Below, one piece after another: positions 17,936-24,523 of a DNA stretch of 64,000 bases. The position numbers were made by a program, and so were the translations under genes. A model generated the notes under the pieces. It ran no database searches. It had not been told where the DNA came from and was given only the letters and a program-made list of their open reading frames with translations. Location: the NCBI GenBank assembly GCA_902586485.1, contig CACIHO010000002.1:1-64000 (forward strand), given 5' to 3'. Origin of the DNA: an uncultured Pelagibacteraceae bacterium. Lineage in GTDB: Bacteria; Pseudomonadota; Alphaproteobacteria; Pelagibacterales; Pelagibacteraceae. How positions within the stretch are numbered: position 1 is the stretch's first letter; every line of letters begins with the position of its first letter.

Positions 17936-18712
17936 ATGAAAAAAATTAATTTAGCGATTTCTGGTTGCATGGGTAGGATGGGCCAGCAATTAATTAAGTC
18001 TTCAAAGAAAAATAAAAATTTTAAACTAGTTACACTTACTGAAAACAGATTAATAAATAAAAAATTTAATGGAGTTAAACTTGAATTAAATTCTGACAAA
18101 GCTTTTAAAAAAACTGACATAATTATTGACTTCACAGTACCAGATTGTGCTCTTGAAATTCTAAAAATAGCATCAAAACTAAAGAAAAAAGTGGTAATTG
18201 GTACAACCGGATTTACCAGAAACCAGGAAAATCAAATTAAAAAGTATTCAAAAAAAATACCTATTCTAAAAGCAGGTAACATGAGCTTAGGTGTAAATTT
18301 ATTGATGTATTTAACCGAGATTGCATCAAGATCACTAAATGATGAATACTTAAGCAAAATATTTGAAGTACACCACAAACATAAAAAAGACTATCCGTCT
18401 GGGACTGCGTTAATGCTTGGTAAAGGAATTGCTGATGGAAAAAATAAAAATTTGTATAATTTAATTGGTAAAAAATTTTTAAATAAAAAATCCTTTCCTT
18501 ATGGAAAAAAAATCAATTTTAACTCGATTAGAAAAGGTGAAGTTATTGGTGAACACGAAGTAAAATTCTCAAGTGGAAAAGAAATAATTACATTAAACCA
18601 TGAGGGTTTTGATAGAGCTCTATATTCAGATGGTGCTTTAACAGGCGCGAAATGGTTAATGAAAAAAAAACCAGGTTTATATTCTATGAGAGATTTGCTT
18701 AACTTTTCATAA
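17936..18712 (+). CDS. dapB: 4-hydroxy-tetrahydrodipicolinate reductase
   Basis: A 258-residue DapB. The NAD(P)-binding motif SGCMGRMGQ is near residue 9, GTTGFT marks the middle, and EVHHKHKKDYPSGTALMLG holds the catalytic His and Lys. It catalyses the second committed step of lysine/diaminopimelate synthesis. dnaJ-dapB adjacency is usual in Alphaproteobacteria. Its stop overlaps the nth start (TAATG). Confidence 0.97.
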   Translation: MKKINLAISGCMGRMGQQLIKSSKKNKNFKLVTLTENRLINKKFNGVKLELNSDKAFKKTDIIIDFTVPDCALEILKIASKLKKKVVIGTTGFTRNQENQIKKYSKKIPILKAGNMSLGVNLLMYLTEIASRSLNDEYLSKIFEVHHKHKKDYPSGTALMLGKGIADGKNKNLYNLIGKKFLNKKSFPYGKKINFNSIRKGEVIGEHEVKFSSGKEIITLNHEGFDRALYSDGALTGAKWLMKKKPGLYSMRDLLNFS

Positions 18713-19365
18713 TGAATGAAAAACAAAAAGCAAAAATCATCGTTAGAACTTTAAATAAAATTTATCCTAAAGCACCTATTCCTCTTAAAAGTAAAAATAC
18801 TTTCACATTGTTAATTTCTGTACTGCTTTCTGCGCAATGTACTGATGTGAATGTAAACAATGTAACAAAGGATATATATCCAAAATATTATAAGCCTGAG
18901 CATTTTGTAAAATTAGGAAGAAAAAAAATCGAAAAATTAATTAAAAAAATTGGAATTTTTAGAGTTAAAGCCAAAAGTATTTACTTAATGTCTAAACAGG
19001 TATTAGAAAGACATAAAGGTAAAGTACCCAAAACTTTTGAACAACTTGAGAAATTACCTGGTGTAGGACATAAAACTGCTAGTGTGGTAATGTCTCAAGG
19101 TTTTGGATATCCTGCCTTTGCTGTTGATACCCACATTCATAGACTTGCACAAAGATGGGGATTAACAAATGGAAAAAATGTAGTTCAAACAGAAAAAGAC
19201 TTGAAAAGAATCTTTCCAAAAAAAATTTGGTCTAAACTCCATCTTCAAATAATTTTTTATGGAAGAGAATATTGTAAAGCTAGAGACTGTTTTGGTTTGA
19301 CTTGTAAAATATGTACTACTTGCTACCCAAATAGAAAAAAACCTGTTATTACCAAAAAAGCTTGA
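18712..19365 (+). CDS. nth: Endonuclease III (DNA glycosylase/AP lyase)
   Basis: A 217-residue HhH-GPD base-excision repair enzyme removing oxidised pyrimidines. The helix-hairpin-helix LEKLPGVGHKTASVVM contains catalytic Lys121, and FAVDTHIHRLA contains catalytic Asp139. The C-terminal cysteines are C188, C193, C198, C201 and C204. The spacing does not match the usual C-x6-C-x2-C-x5-C of the 4Fe-4S cluster, so the ligand set may differ. Translation is coupled to dapB by a 1-base overlap. Confidence 0.95.
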   Translation: MNEKQKAKIIVRTLNKIYPKAPIPLKSKNTFTLLISVLLSAQCTDVNVNNVTKDIYPKYYKPEHFVKLGRKKIEKLIKKIGIFRVKAKSIYLMSKQVLERHKGKVPKTFEQLEKLPGVGHKTASVVMSQGFGYPAFAVDTHIHRLAQRWGLTNGKNVVQTEKDLKRIFPKKIWSKLHLQIIFYGREYCKARDCFGLTCKICTTCYPNRKKPVITKKA

Positions 19366-19366
19366 T

Positions 19367-20296
19367 ATGAAAATTTTAGGAATTGGAAATGCAATTGTCG
19401 ACGTCATCTGTAAAGTGGATAATAATTTTATTGAACAAAATAATCTCACAAAAAGCACAATGAAATTATTTTTTGATGAAAAAGAATTTAAAAAATTATT
19501 AACAGATCTTAAAATTGAAAAAACTATTTCTGGAGGCTCTGTAGCAAATTCTATAGTTGGATTATCTCAACTTGGTAACAAAGTTGGTTTTATAGGTAAA
19601 GTTTCTGATGATGAATTTGGTAGTAAATATGAGGAAGGTTTAAAAAAAGAAAATGTCAAATATTTTTATTCAAAAAAAAAAGAAGCATTACCAACAGGTA
19701 CTTGTTTAGTTTTAGTTACCCCGGACTCAGAGAGAACAATGTGTACATTTTTAGGAACTGCTGGAAAAATTAATAAAGACGATGTTAATACAGACGCAAT
19801 TAAACAAAGTGAAATAATTTTTTTAGAGGGTTACCTGTGGGATGAAGGAGATCCCAAGAAAGCATTTGATAAAGCTATTAACAATGCAAACAAAGTTGCT
19901 ATGTCTCTATCAGATTTATTTTGTGTTGAGAGACACAAAAAACAATTTTTAAACTTAGTTAACAACAAATTAGATATAATATTTGGAAATGAGCAAGAAT
20001 TTTTGTCATTGATTAGTAGTAGTTCATTCAACGATGTAATAACTTTTTCAAAGTCAATCAATAAAAATGTAATTGTCACAAGAGGTAAGGAGGGTTCAGT
20101 AGCAATAAAAAATGATGATGTTTTTGAATGCCCAGCTAATAAAAATTTAAAGTTAATAGATCTTACAGGTGCGGGAGATTTATTTGCAGCTGGATATTTA
20201 CATGGTGTAATAAATAATATGAGTATTATGGAAAGCCTTAAGAAAGGAACAGAACTTTCTTCAAAAATAATTCAAAAAATTGGTGCTAGAATTTAA
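19367..20296 (+). CDS. PfkB-family sugar/nucleoside kinase (adenosine kinase-like)
   Basis: A 309-residue ribokinase-fold enzyme. The N-terminal GIGNAIVDVICKVD and SGGSVANSIVGLSQLG (signature 1) bind the sugar. DLTGAGDLFAAGYLHG (signature 2) contains the catalytic Asp and anion hole. The overall pattern and start resemble alphaproteobacterial adenosine kinase-type members, which salvage nucleosides, but the substrate cannot be fixed from sequence. It begins 1 bp after the nth stop in the same direction. Confidence 0.85.
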   Translation: MKILGIGNAIVDVICKVDNNFIEQNNLTKSTMKLFFDEKEFKKLLTDLKIEKTISGGSVANSIVGLSQLGNKVGFIGKVSDDEFGSKYEEGLKKENVKYFYSKKKEALPTGTCLVLVTPDSERTMCTFLGTAGKINKDDVNTDAIKQSEIIFLEGYLWDEGDPKKAFDKAINNANKVAMSLSDLFCVERHKKQFLNLVNNKLDIIFGNEQEFLSLISSSSFNDVITFSKSINKNVIVTRGKEGSVAIKNDDVFECPANKNLKLIDLTGAGDLFAAGYLHGVINNMSIMESLKKGTELSSKIIQKIGARI

Positions 20297-20330
20297 TATT
20301 AATTAATTGTAAAAAATATTATATTTAAAA

Positions 20331-20933
20331 ATGACTGATCAAGAAATTATTAAGCTTTTTCCAGAACCCATCTTTAAATATCATTTAAAAGACCATCAGA
20401 ATTTGAACAAGGAGTTATCAAAATATATTTACGATCTTAGAGATCAAGAAAATATAGGTTTAAGAAGATCTAATAAAGGAGGATGGCATTCAAAAAACTT
20501 TAAATTAGGATTTAAAGGTACTGTTCAACATAAGTTTGCATTAGAAATGCAAAAATACATTATTAATGTATTTCAAAATTATGGATGGAAGACTAAAGAC
20601 GTAGATATTAGAATTAAGGAAATGTGGGCAATAATAAATAAAAAAGATGATTTTAATGTTATTCATACTCATCCAAATTGTTATTTAAGCGCCGCATATT
20701 ACGTAAAAGCCCCAAAAAATTGTGGCAGATTTCAAATTGAATGTCCTAATATAGCAAGAAGGTATGCTTATCCTGAAGTTGAACGGAAAAATGAATTAAA
20801 TATTGAAGTTGCTGGAATAGATGTTGAAGAAGGTGACTTACTATTGTTCCCAGGATATCTACCCCATAAAGTCGCAAAAAATGAAAGTGATAATGATCGT
20901 ATTGTAATTAGTTTTAATGTAGACGTAAAATAA
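20331..20933 (+). CDS. Putative 2OG-Fe(II) oxygenase-fold protein (TIGR02466-like)
   Basis: A 200-residue protein with the layout of the putative 2-oxoglutarate/iron oxygenase family PF13759. It starts with the family-like LFPEPIFKYHL, has a metal-site candidate NVIHTHPNCYLSAAYYV, then GDLLLFPGYLPHKV with the distal His, and RIVISFNVDVK supplying an Arg for the co-substrate. Such genes are frequent in marine bacteria and cyanophages; their substrates are unknown. It is the last gene of the rightward grpE-to-oxygenase chain. Confidence 0.75.
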   Translation: MTDQEIIKLFPEPIFKYHLKDHQNLNKELSKYIYDLRDQENIGLRRSNKGGWHSKNFKLGFKGTVQHKFALEMQKYIINVFQNYGWKTKDVDIRIKEMWAIINKKDDFNVIHTHPNCYLSAAYYVKAPKNCGRFQIECPNIARRYAYPEVERKNELNIEVAGIDVEEGDLLLFPGYLPHKVAKNESDNDRIVISFNVDVK

Positions 20934-20942
20934 AATCTTTTG

Positions 20943-21062
20943 TTAATTTTTTTTTCTTTTAAAACTTCCTTTTCCTTTTTTTGGCTTAACTACTTTAGGT
21001 TTATATTTTTGTGAAAAAAGATTTCTTACAATTGGATTTTTTTTAGTTGACTTGATAACCAT
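20943..21062 (-). CDS. arfA: ArfA-like alternative ribosome-rescue factor (39 residues)
   Basis: A small ORF starting MVIKSTKKNPIVRNLF and ending with VVKPKKGKGSFKRKKN. The pattern N-P-[IL]-x-R near residue 9 followed by a basic K-K-G-K-G-S-[YF]-x-R-K tail is the core of the ArfA family (E. coli ArfA: KKGKGSYMRKGKH). ArfA enters the empty mRNA channel of stalled ribosomes and recruits RF2. The short length fits the mature, truncated form. Its ATG overlaps the last codons of the upstream regulator gene by 20 bp, implying coupled translation. The gap left by ignoring this ORF would be odd in such a compact genome. No RNase III hairpin like the E. coli one was seen. Confidence 0.75.
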   Translation of the reverse strand: MVIKSTKKNPIVRNLFSQKYKPKVVKPKKGKGSFKRKKN

Positions 21063-21606
21063 TTTTTTTACTCATAATAAATTCATTATCATTAAATGCA
21101 TTCGAAATTTTTTTTCTTAGTCTGTATATATGTGTTTCAACAGTATGAGTTTCAATATCAGATTGATAACTCCACACATTTTTTTGCAACTCATTTACAC
21201 TCACAGGTTTTTTATTTTTAAATAAATGCATAATAGTATCAACTTCTTTTTCAGTTAATTTTAATTTTTTGTTTTTTAAAATAATTTCTCTTGAGTTTAA
21301 ATCGATAATATAATCATTGATTTTAACTTTTGATTGATCACTGAATTGACTTTTTAGCAAGATTACATTTATTTTTTCTACCAACTTAAAAATGTTTAAA
21401 GGTAAATTATCTACACAAACAACATTATGAAAATTTAAATTTTTACTTTTTGTAATAATTACATAATTCTTAAGTTCTTCGATCTGATTGTTTAATATAT
21501 TTTCATTTTCAATATTAAGTATTTCAAAATTTAAATTAGGGCTTAATTCCTCAAGAATGTGATATAAAGATTGAAATTTGTATACTATTAAATTTTGATA
21601 GTTCAT
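21043..21606 (-). CDS. OmpR/PhoB-type winged-helix regulator with degenerate receiver
   Basis: A 187-residue protein. The start was placed at the ATG giving MNYQNLIVYKFQ, which leaves 12 bp to the divergent gene. The C-terminal half (about residues 95-187) is a clear Trans_reg_C domain: DLNSREIILKNKKLKLTEKE, VSVNELQKNVW and HTVETHIYRLRKKI, ending KKNGYQVN. The N-terminal half has the size and end (LPLNIFKLVEKINVILL) of a CheY receiver but no phospho-Asp at the expected place. It therefore probably acts without phosphorylation; no kinase gene is nearby. It overlaps the arfA-like gene. Target genes unknown. Confidence 0.75.
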   Translation of the reverse strand: MNYQNLIVYKFQSLYHILEELSPNLNFEILNIENENILNNQIEELKNYVIITKSKNLNFHNVVCVDNLPLNIFKLVEKINVILLKSQFSDQSKVKINDYIIDLNSREIILKNKKLKLTEKEVDTIMHLFKNKKPVSVNELQKNVWSYQSDIETHTVETHIYRLRKKISNAFNDNEFIMSKKNGYQVN

Positions 21607-21618
21607 TATTAAGAGAAT

Positions 21619-22113
21619 ATGACAATTTTTGTAAAAAATAAACACACTCTTATTGTAGATGAATTTATGTTTAAGTGTTGTATAGGAAAAAAAGGATCAA
21701 CACTAAAAAAAAGAGAAGGAGACAAAAAGACACCAAAAGGAACTTATAAAATTGAAAATCTTTATTACAGAAAAGATAGAATAAAAAGTCCAGAAACTAA
21801 TTTAAAAGTTGTTAAAATTACAAATAAAATGGGGTGGTGTAATGATATTAGGTTTCCAAAAAAGTATAACAAACAAATTAAATCAGACTACAAACTTAAA
21901 CATGAAAAACTTTTTAGAAGAGATTATAAATATAATTTATTAATTCCAATTAAGTACAACTTCAAAAAGCCTATTATTGGCAGAGGTAGTTGTATTTTTA
22001 TTCATCTTACTAAAAATTATAAACCCACAGCAGGTTGTATAGCCTTGAAAGAAAAAGATTTTTTGATCATGCTGAAAATAATTAATAAAAATACTAAAAT
22101 AAAAATTTTTTAA
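21619..22113 (+). CDS. YkuD-type L,D-transpeptidase domain protein, no signal peptide
   Basis: A 164-residue single-domain protein. The catalytic motif is IHLTKNYKPTAGCIAL with His129 and Cys140, preceded by GSTLKKREGDKKTPKGTYKI, the usual YkuD entry strand. L,D-transpeptidases make or hydrolyse bonds at meso-diaminopimelate in peptidoglycan. There is no signal peptide or membrane segment; the domain begins at residue 1, so either the protein stays inside the cell or is exported in another way. It is divergent from the regulator and interlocks stops (TTAA) with the PLP-homeostasis gene. Confidence 0.82.
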   Translation: MTIFVKNKHTLIVDEFMFKCCIGKKGSTLKKREGDKKTPKGTYKIENLYYRKDRIKSPETNLKVVKITNKMGWCNDIRFPKKYNKQIKSDYKLKHEKLFRRDYKYNLLIPIKYNFKKPIIGRGSCIFIHLTKNYKPTAGCIALKEKDFLIMLKIINKNTKIKIF

Positions 22114-22769
22114 ACCCTCTGACCAAAAATACTAGAACCAATTCTTACATACGTCGATAAATGTTTAACAGCAACAAGAAAATCTGAAGACATTCCCATA
22201 CTTAATTCGGTAAAACCTAAATCACTATTTATTTTATTCATCTGCTCAAAATAATTATCTGGGTCAATATTTAAAGGAGGTATACACATTAAACCAATTA
22301 CATCTAAACCAATTTCTTTACTATAATTAACTAATTGTTTAACTTCTGTTTTATTAATTCCAGATTTTTGGCTTTCATTTCCAATATTTACTTGTAAAAA
22401 AATCTTAATTTTTTTTTTAATTTTATTCTGTTCATCTGAAATTTTTTTCGCAAGTTTTTCACTGTCTACTGAATGAATATAATCAAATATTTGAACAGCT
22501 AATTTTACTTTGTTTGTTTGTAATTTACCAATCATATGCAATTTTAATTGTGGATTTTTTTTTTTTATATCTGTCCATTTTTCTACAGCTTCTTGTACTT
22601 TATTTTCACCATAATCAAGATGACCATATTCAATTAGAGGTAAAATTTTATCTATTTTGAAAGTCTTAGAAACTGCAACAATTTTAGGTTCGTTATCAAT
22701 ATGTAATTTATTAAGATAAAATTTAATATTATTATTGATATCTAATAAATTTTTTACTGTATTATGCAT
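22110..22769 (-). CDS. yggS: YggS-family pyridoxal-phosphate homeostasis protein
   Basis: A 219-residue alanine-racemase-fold protein of the PLPBP/YggS family. PLP would be bound by Lys35 in IVAVSKTF. Other family marks are YGENKVQEAVEKW, LHMIGKLQTNKVK, LQVNIGNESQKSGI and LSMGMSSDF, with GSSIFGQR at the C-terminus as phosphate-binding elements. It buffers PLP and affects amino- and keto-acid pools; no enzymatic activity is known. It is divergent from the ThiE-like gene across only 7 bp. Confidence 0.95.
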   Translation of the reverse strand: MHNTVKNLLDINNNIKFYLNKLHIDNEPKIVAVSKTFKIDKILPLIEYGHLDYGENKVQEAVEKWTDIKKKNPQLKLHMIGKLQTNKVKLAVQIFDYIHSVDSEKLAKKISDEQNKIKKKIKIFLQVNIGNESQKSGINKTEVKQLVNYSKEIGLDVIGLMCIPPLNIDPDNYFEQMNKINSDLGFTELSMGMSSDFLVAVKHLSTYVRIGSSIFGQRV

Positions 22770-22776
22770 AAATGTG

Positions 22777-23307
22777 ATGATGAAATATTACTTTATTAAT
22801 AAATTTGACACAAATAATATCAGTAGGCAAGATAAACAAACATCAATTATTTATAGAAACTATTTAAATAAATCACTTGATCATAAGCTTATTTTACAAA
22901 TAAAAAAATATTGCAAAAAAAAATCAATAAAGTTTTATTTATCAAATAATATTAGGTTGGCGATAAAACTTGATTTGGATGGTGCTTATATTCCATCTTT
23001 CAATAGAAGCTTTAAACATTTATCATACAATTATAAAAAAAACTTTCAGCTAATTGGTTCAGCTCATGATCTCAAAGAAATTAAAATAAAAGAAAATCAA
23101 AATGTAAAAAAAATTTTTTTATCTTCTTTATTTAAAAAAAATAGAAATTTTTTAGGAATAAATAGATTTAAACTACTTTCAAAAATGACCAAAAAAGACA
23201 TTGTTATTCTTGGTGGAATTTCAAATAAAAATTTAAAAAAACTTAAACTTTTAAATAATAAAGAATTTGCAGGAATATCTTTTTTTGAGAAAAAAAAAGG
23301 CCCCTAA
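22777..23307 (+). CDS. ThiE/TenI-like TIM-barrel protein, degenerate
   Basis: A 176-residue protein starting at the first of two adjacent ATGs (MMKYYFINKF). Weak thiamine-phosphate-synthase features are IKLDLDGAYIPS (family GvHlgq position), QLIGSAHDLKEI (family iG.S.h) and KDIVILGGISNKNLKKL (family iaIGGI). The pyrophosphate/Mg-binding GQxD segment is not present, so catalytic TMP synthase activity is doubtful. Its last codons lie inside the hairpin that terminates the convergent porin gene. The call is a fold-level inference. Confidence 0.55.
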   Translation: MMKYYFINKFDTNNISRQDKQTSIIYRNYLNKSLDHKLILQIKKYCKKKSIKFYLSNNIRLAIKLDLDGAYIPSFNRSFKHLSYNYKKNFQLIGSAHDLKEIKIKENQNVKKIFLSSLFKKNRNFLGINRFKLLSKMTKKDIVILGGISNKNLKKLKLLNNKEFAGISFFEKKKGP

Positions 23308-23321
23308 AAAGGGGCCCTTTT
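23291..23321 (-). terminator. Rho-independent terminator of the porin gene
   Basis: GGCCCC (23299-23304) and GGGGCC (23311-23316) form a G/C-rich stem with an A/T loop. On the minus strand it is followed by eight T residues (A-run 23291-23298), a textbook terminator 20-30 bases after the porin stop. On the plus strand it is followed by CTTTT and also overlaps the stop codon of the ThiE-like gene, so it can serve both directions. Confidence 0.9.
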
Positions 23322-23343
23322 ATAATTTTTAGCTTAAGCTAAA

Positions 23344-24312
23344 TTAGAATGCAAATGATGCACCTAAAGCCCAAGTTTCTCTGTCTTGTGTAGTACCTGT
23401 TCCACCAGCAGAGTTTTCAATATCAGCTGAAGAAGCTGTTATTGTCATACCACCTGCAGTGTAAGAGATAGAGATTTTAGAAGTTTCTGTGTCTTCAGTG
23501 TGACCAGTTTCTTCAATTGTCTCAGCACCGTAAGAGATAGAAAGTTCATCTGAAACTGTGTAAGACAGTTTGTAAGAATCCATTTCTTGGTCTCCATTAG
23601 CAGCACTTGTGTCAAACTCATGGTTAGAGTAAGCAACAGTTACTGGACCGTATGCGTAAGATGCTTTCATTGAAGTTGCATCTGTGTCAGCTGTTGTACT
23701 GTTACCATCACCAACACCGTAGCTAACTGATAAACCTTCTACACCTGTGTAAGTCGCAGCCCAAGAAGTAGCTGAGTCTGTTGTAGATGCAGTTGGAACA
23801 TAAGAAGCTGATAGTGATAAACCATCCATTAATGAAGGAAGTGTGTATACTATCATGTTAGCGCTTGTAGCAGAAGAGCTGATTACAACGTCACCTGTTA
23901 CATCACCATCAAAGCTATCCCAGATGTCACCAGCAGCTGAACCATCAATAGCTGATTGAGCTGAGCTTCCGCCTTCACCATGGAATACTAAAGTTCCTAA
24001 ACCGTCAGATGAAACTGTAAGCGAGTGTGAGTCAAACGGCGCTTCACTTCCACCAGCTTCAGTGTTAGTTTCGTTATCACCTTGGTCTAATATGAAAGAT
24101 AATGAAACGTTTAATCCATTATCAAGCTCTCCACTACCAGTAAAAGTTAACTGGTTACCCATAGAGAATGTTTTACCAGTACTTGCAGCACCACCTTGTG
24201 TATGCTCAAGTCCTAGAGAAGCCGAACCAGCAACAGACATTTCACCTGCGTTTGCTGAAACAGCAACAAGAGAACCTGCTAATGCAGATAATCCGATTTT
24301 TTTAATGTTCAT
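23344..24312 (-). CDS. General porin (outer-membrane beta-barrel)
   Basis: A 322-residue protein with signal peptide MNIKKIGLSALAGSLVAVSANA (cleavage after ANA, about residue 22). Alternating beta strands follow, and the C-terminus ends GASFAF with the terminal Phe needed for BAM recognition. The mature protein is strongly acidic (many Asp/Glu, Ser, Thr, Gly) and nearly Lys-poor, unlike most neighbours. Codons use more G/C than surrounding genes. Together with a strong promoter, ribosome-binding site and terminator, this suggests very high expression. It should form a diffusion channel for small, probably charged solutes; the solute is not predictable. Confidence 0.88.
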   Translation of the reverse strand: MNIKKIGLSALAGSLVAVSANAGEMSVAGSASLGLEHTQGGAASTGKTFSMGNQLTFTGSGELDNGLNVSLSFILDQGDNETNTEAGGSEAPFDSHSLTVSSDGLGTLVFHGEGGSSAQSAIDGSAAGDIWDSFDGDVTGDVVISSSATSANMIVYTLPSLMDGLSLSASYVPTASTTDSATSWAATYTGVEGLSVSYGVGDGNSTTADTDATSMKASYAYGPVTVAYSNHEFDTSAANGDQEMDSYKLSYTVSDELSISYGAETIEETGHTEDTETSKISISYTAGGMTITASSADIENSAGGTGTTQDRETWALGASFAF

Positions 24313-24320
24313 AATTAATT

Positions 24321-24328
24321 ACTCCTTT
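24321..24328 (-). promoter_or_regulatory. Strong Shine-Dalgarno of the porin gene
   Basis: On the minus strand the sequence reads AAAGGAGT, with the AGGAG core 9 bases before the porin ATG. Good matches like this are uncommon in the window, most of whose genes start with no clear Shine-Dalgarno, and support high translation. Confidence 0.8.
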
Positions 24329-24413
24329 GTAATTGTTATTATTAATAATAAACGCCCATTAATTATCAGTTTTAAGACTTGTTTTTTAAGAATTTGATAG
24401 ATTTAAGTGAACT

Positions 24414-24442
24414 ATTATAAAAGTGTTGTATTTTTACAACAA
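24414..24442 (-). promoter_or_regulatory. Sigma-70-type promoter of the porin gene
   Basis: On the minus strand, -35 TTGTTG (24437-24442) and a perfect -10 TATAAT (24414-24419) are separated by exactly 17 bases. The predicted start near 24407 gives a leader of about 95 nt. A perfect inverted repeat covers the spacer (see next entry), which suggests repression or activation at this site. Confidence 0.7.
24425..24440. promoter_or_regulatory. Inverted-repeat operator candidate in the porin promoter
   Basis: Perfect palindromic repeat GTTGTA-TTTT-TACAAC lying between and partly on the -35 and -10 elements of the porin promoter. A second, similar repeat lies 52 bp upstream. The regulator is unknown. 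Confidence 0.5.
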
Positions 24443-24475
24443 TATTAATTAGCTTTTTTCCTATATTTTAGCATT

Positions 24476-24493
24476 TTACAAACTATGTTGTAA
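24476..24493. promoter_or_regulatory. Second inverted repeat, upstream of the porin promoter
   Basis: TTACAA and TTGTAA arms of 6 bp separated by 6 bp, sharing the TTGTA/TACAA half-site with the repeat in the promoter spacer. The centres are 52 bp apart, close to five helical turns. It also lies 31 bp before the divergent DUF3576 lipoprotein gene and could affect both. Confidence 0.4.
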
Positions 24494-24523
24494 TAATTTG
24501 AAAATTTCTTAAATGCTATAAAT

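Noticed and set aside
20331-23307. Oxygenase, regulator, transpeptidase and small basic protein considered together as a phage-defence or toxin-antitoxin island
   Set aside because: Each gene has a better household explanation (ArfA, PLP homeostasis, YkuD), the strands alternate, and there is no toxin, nuclease or mobile-element signature.
24062-24397. 111-codon plus-strand frame antisense to the porin start
   Set aside because: Shadow of the porin gene; product is low-complexity and the porin has signal peptide, promoter and terminator on the other strand.
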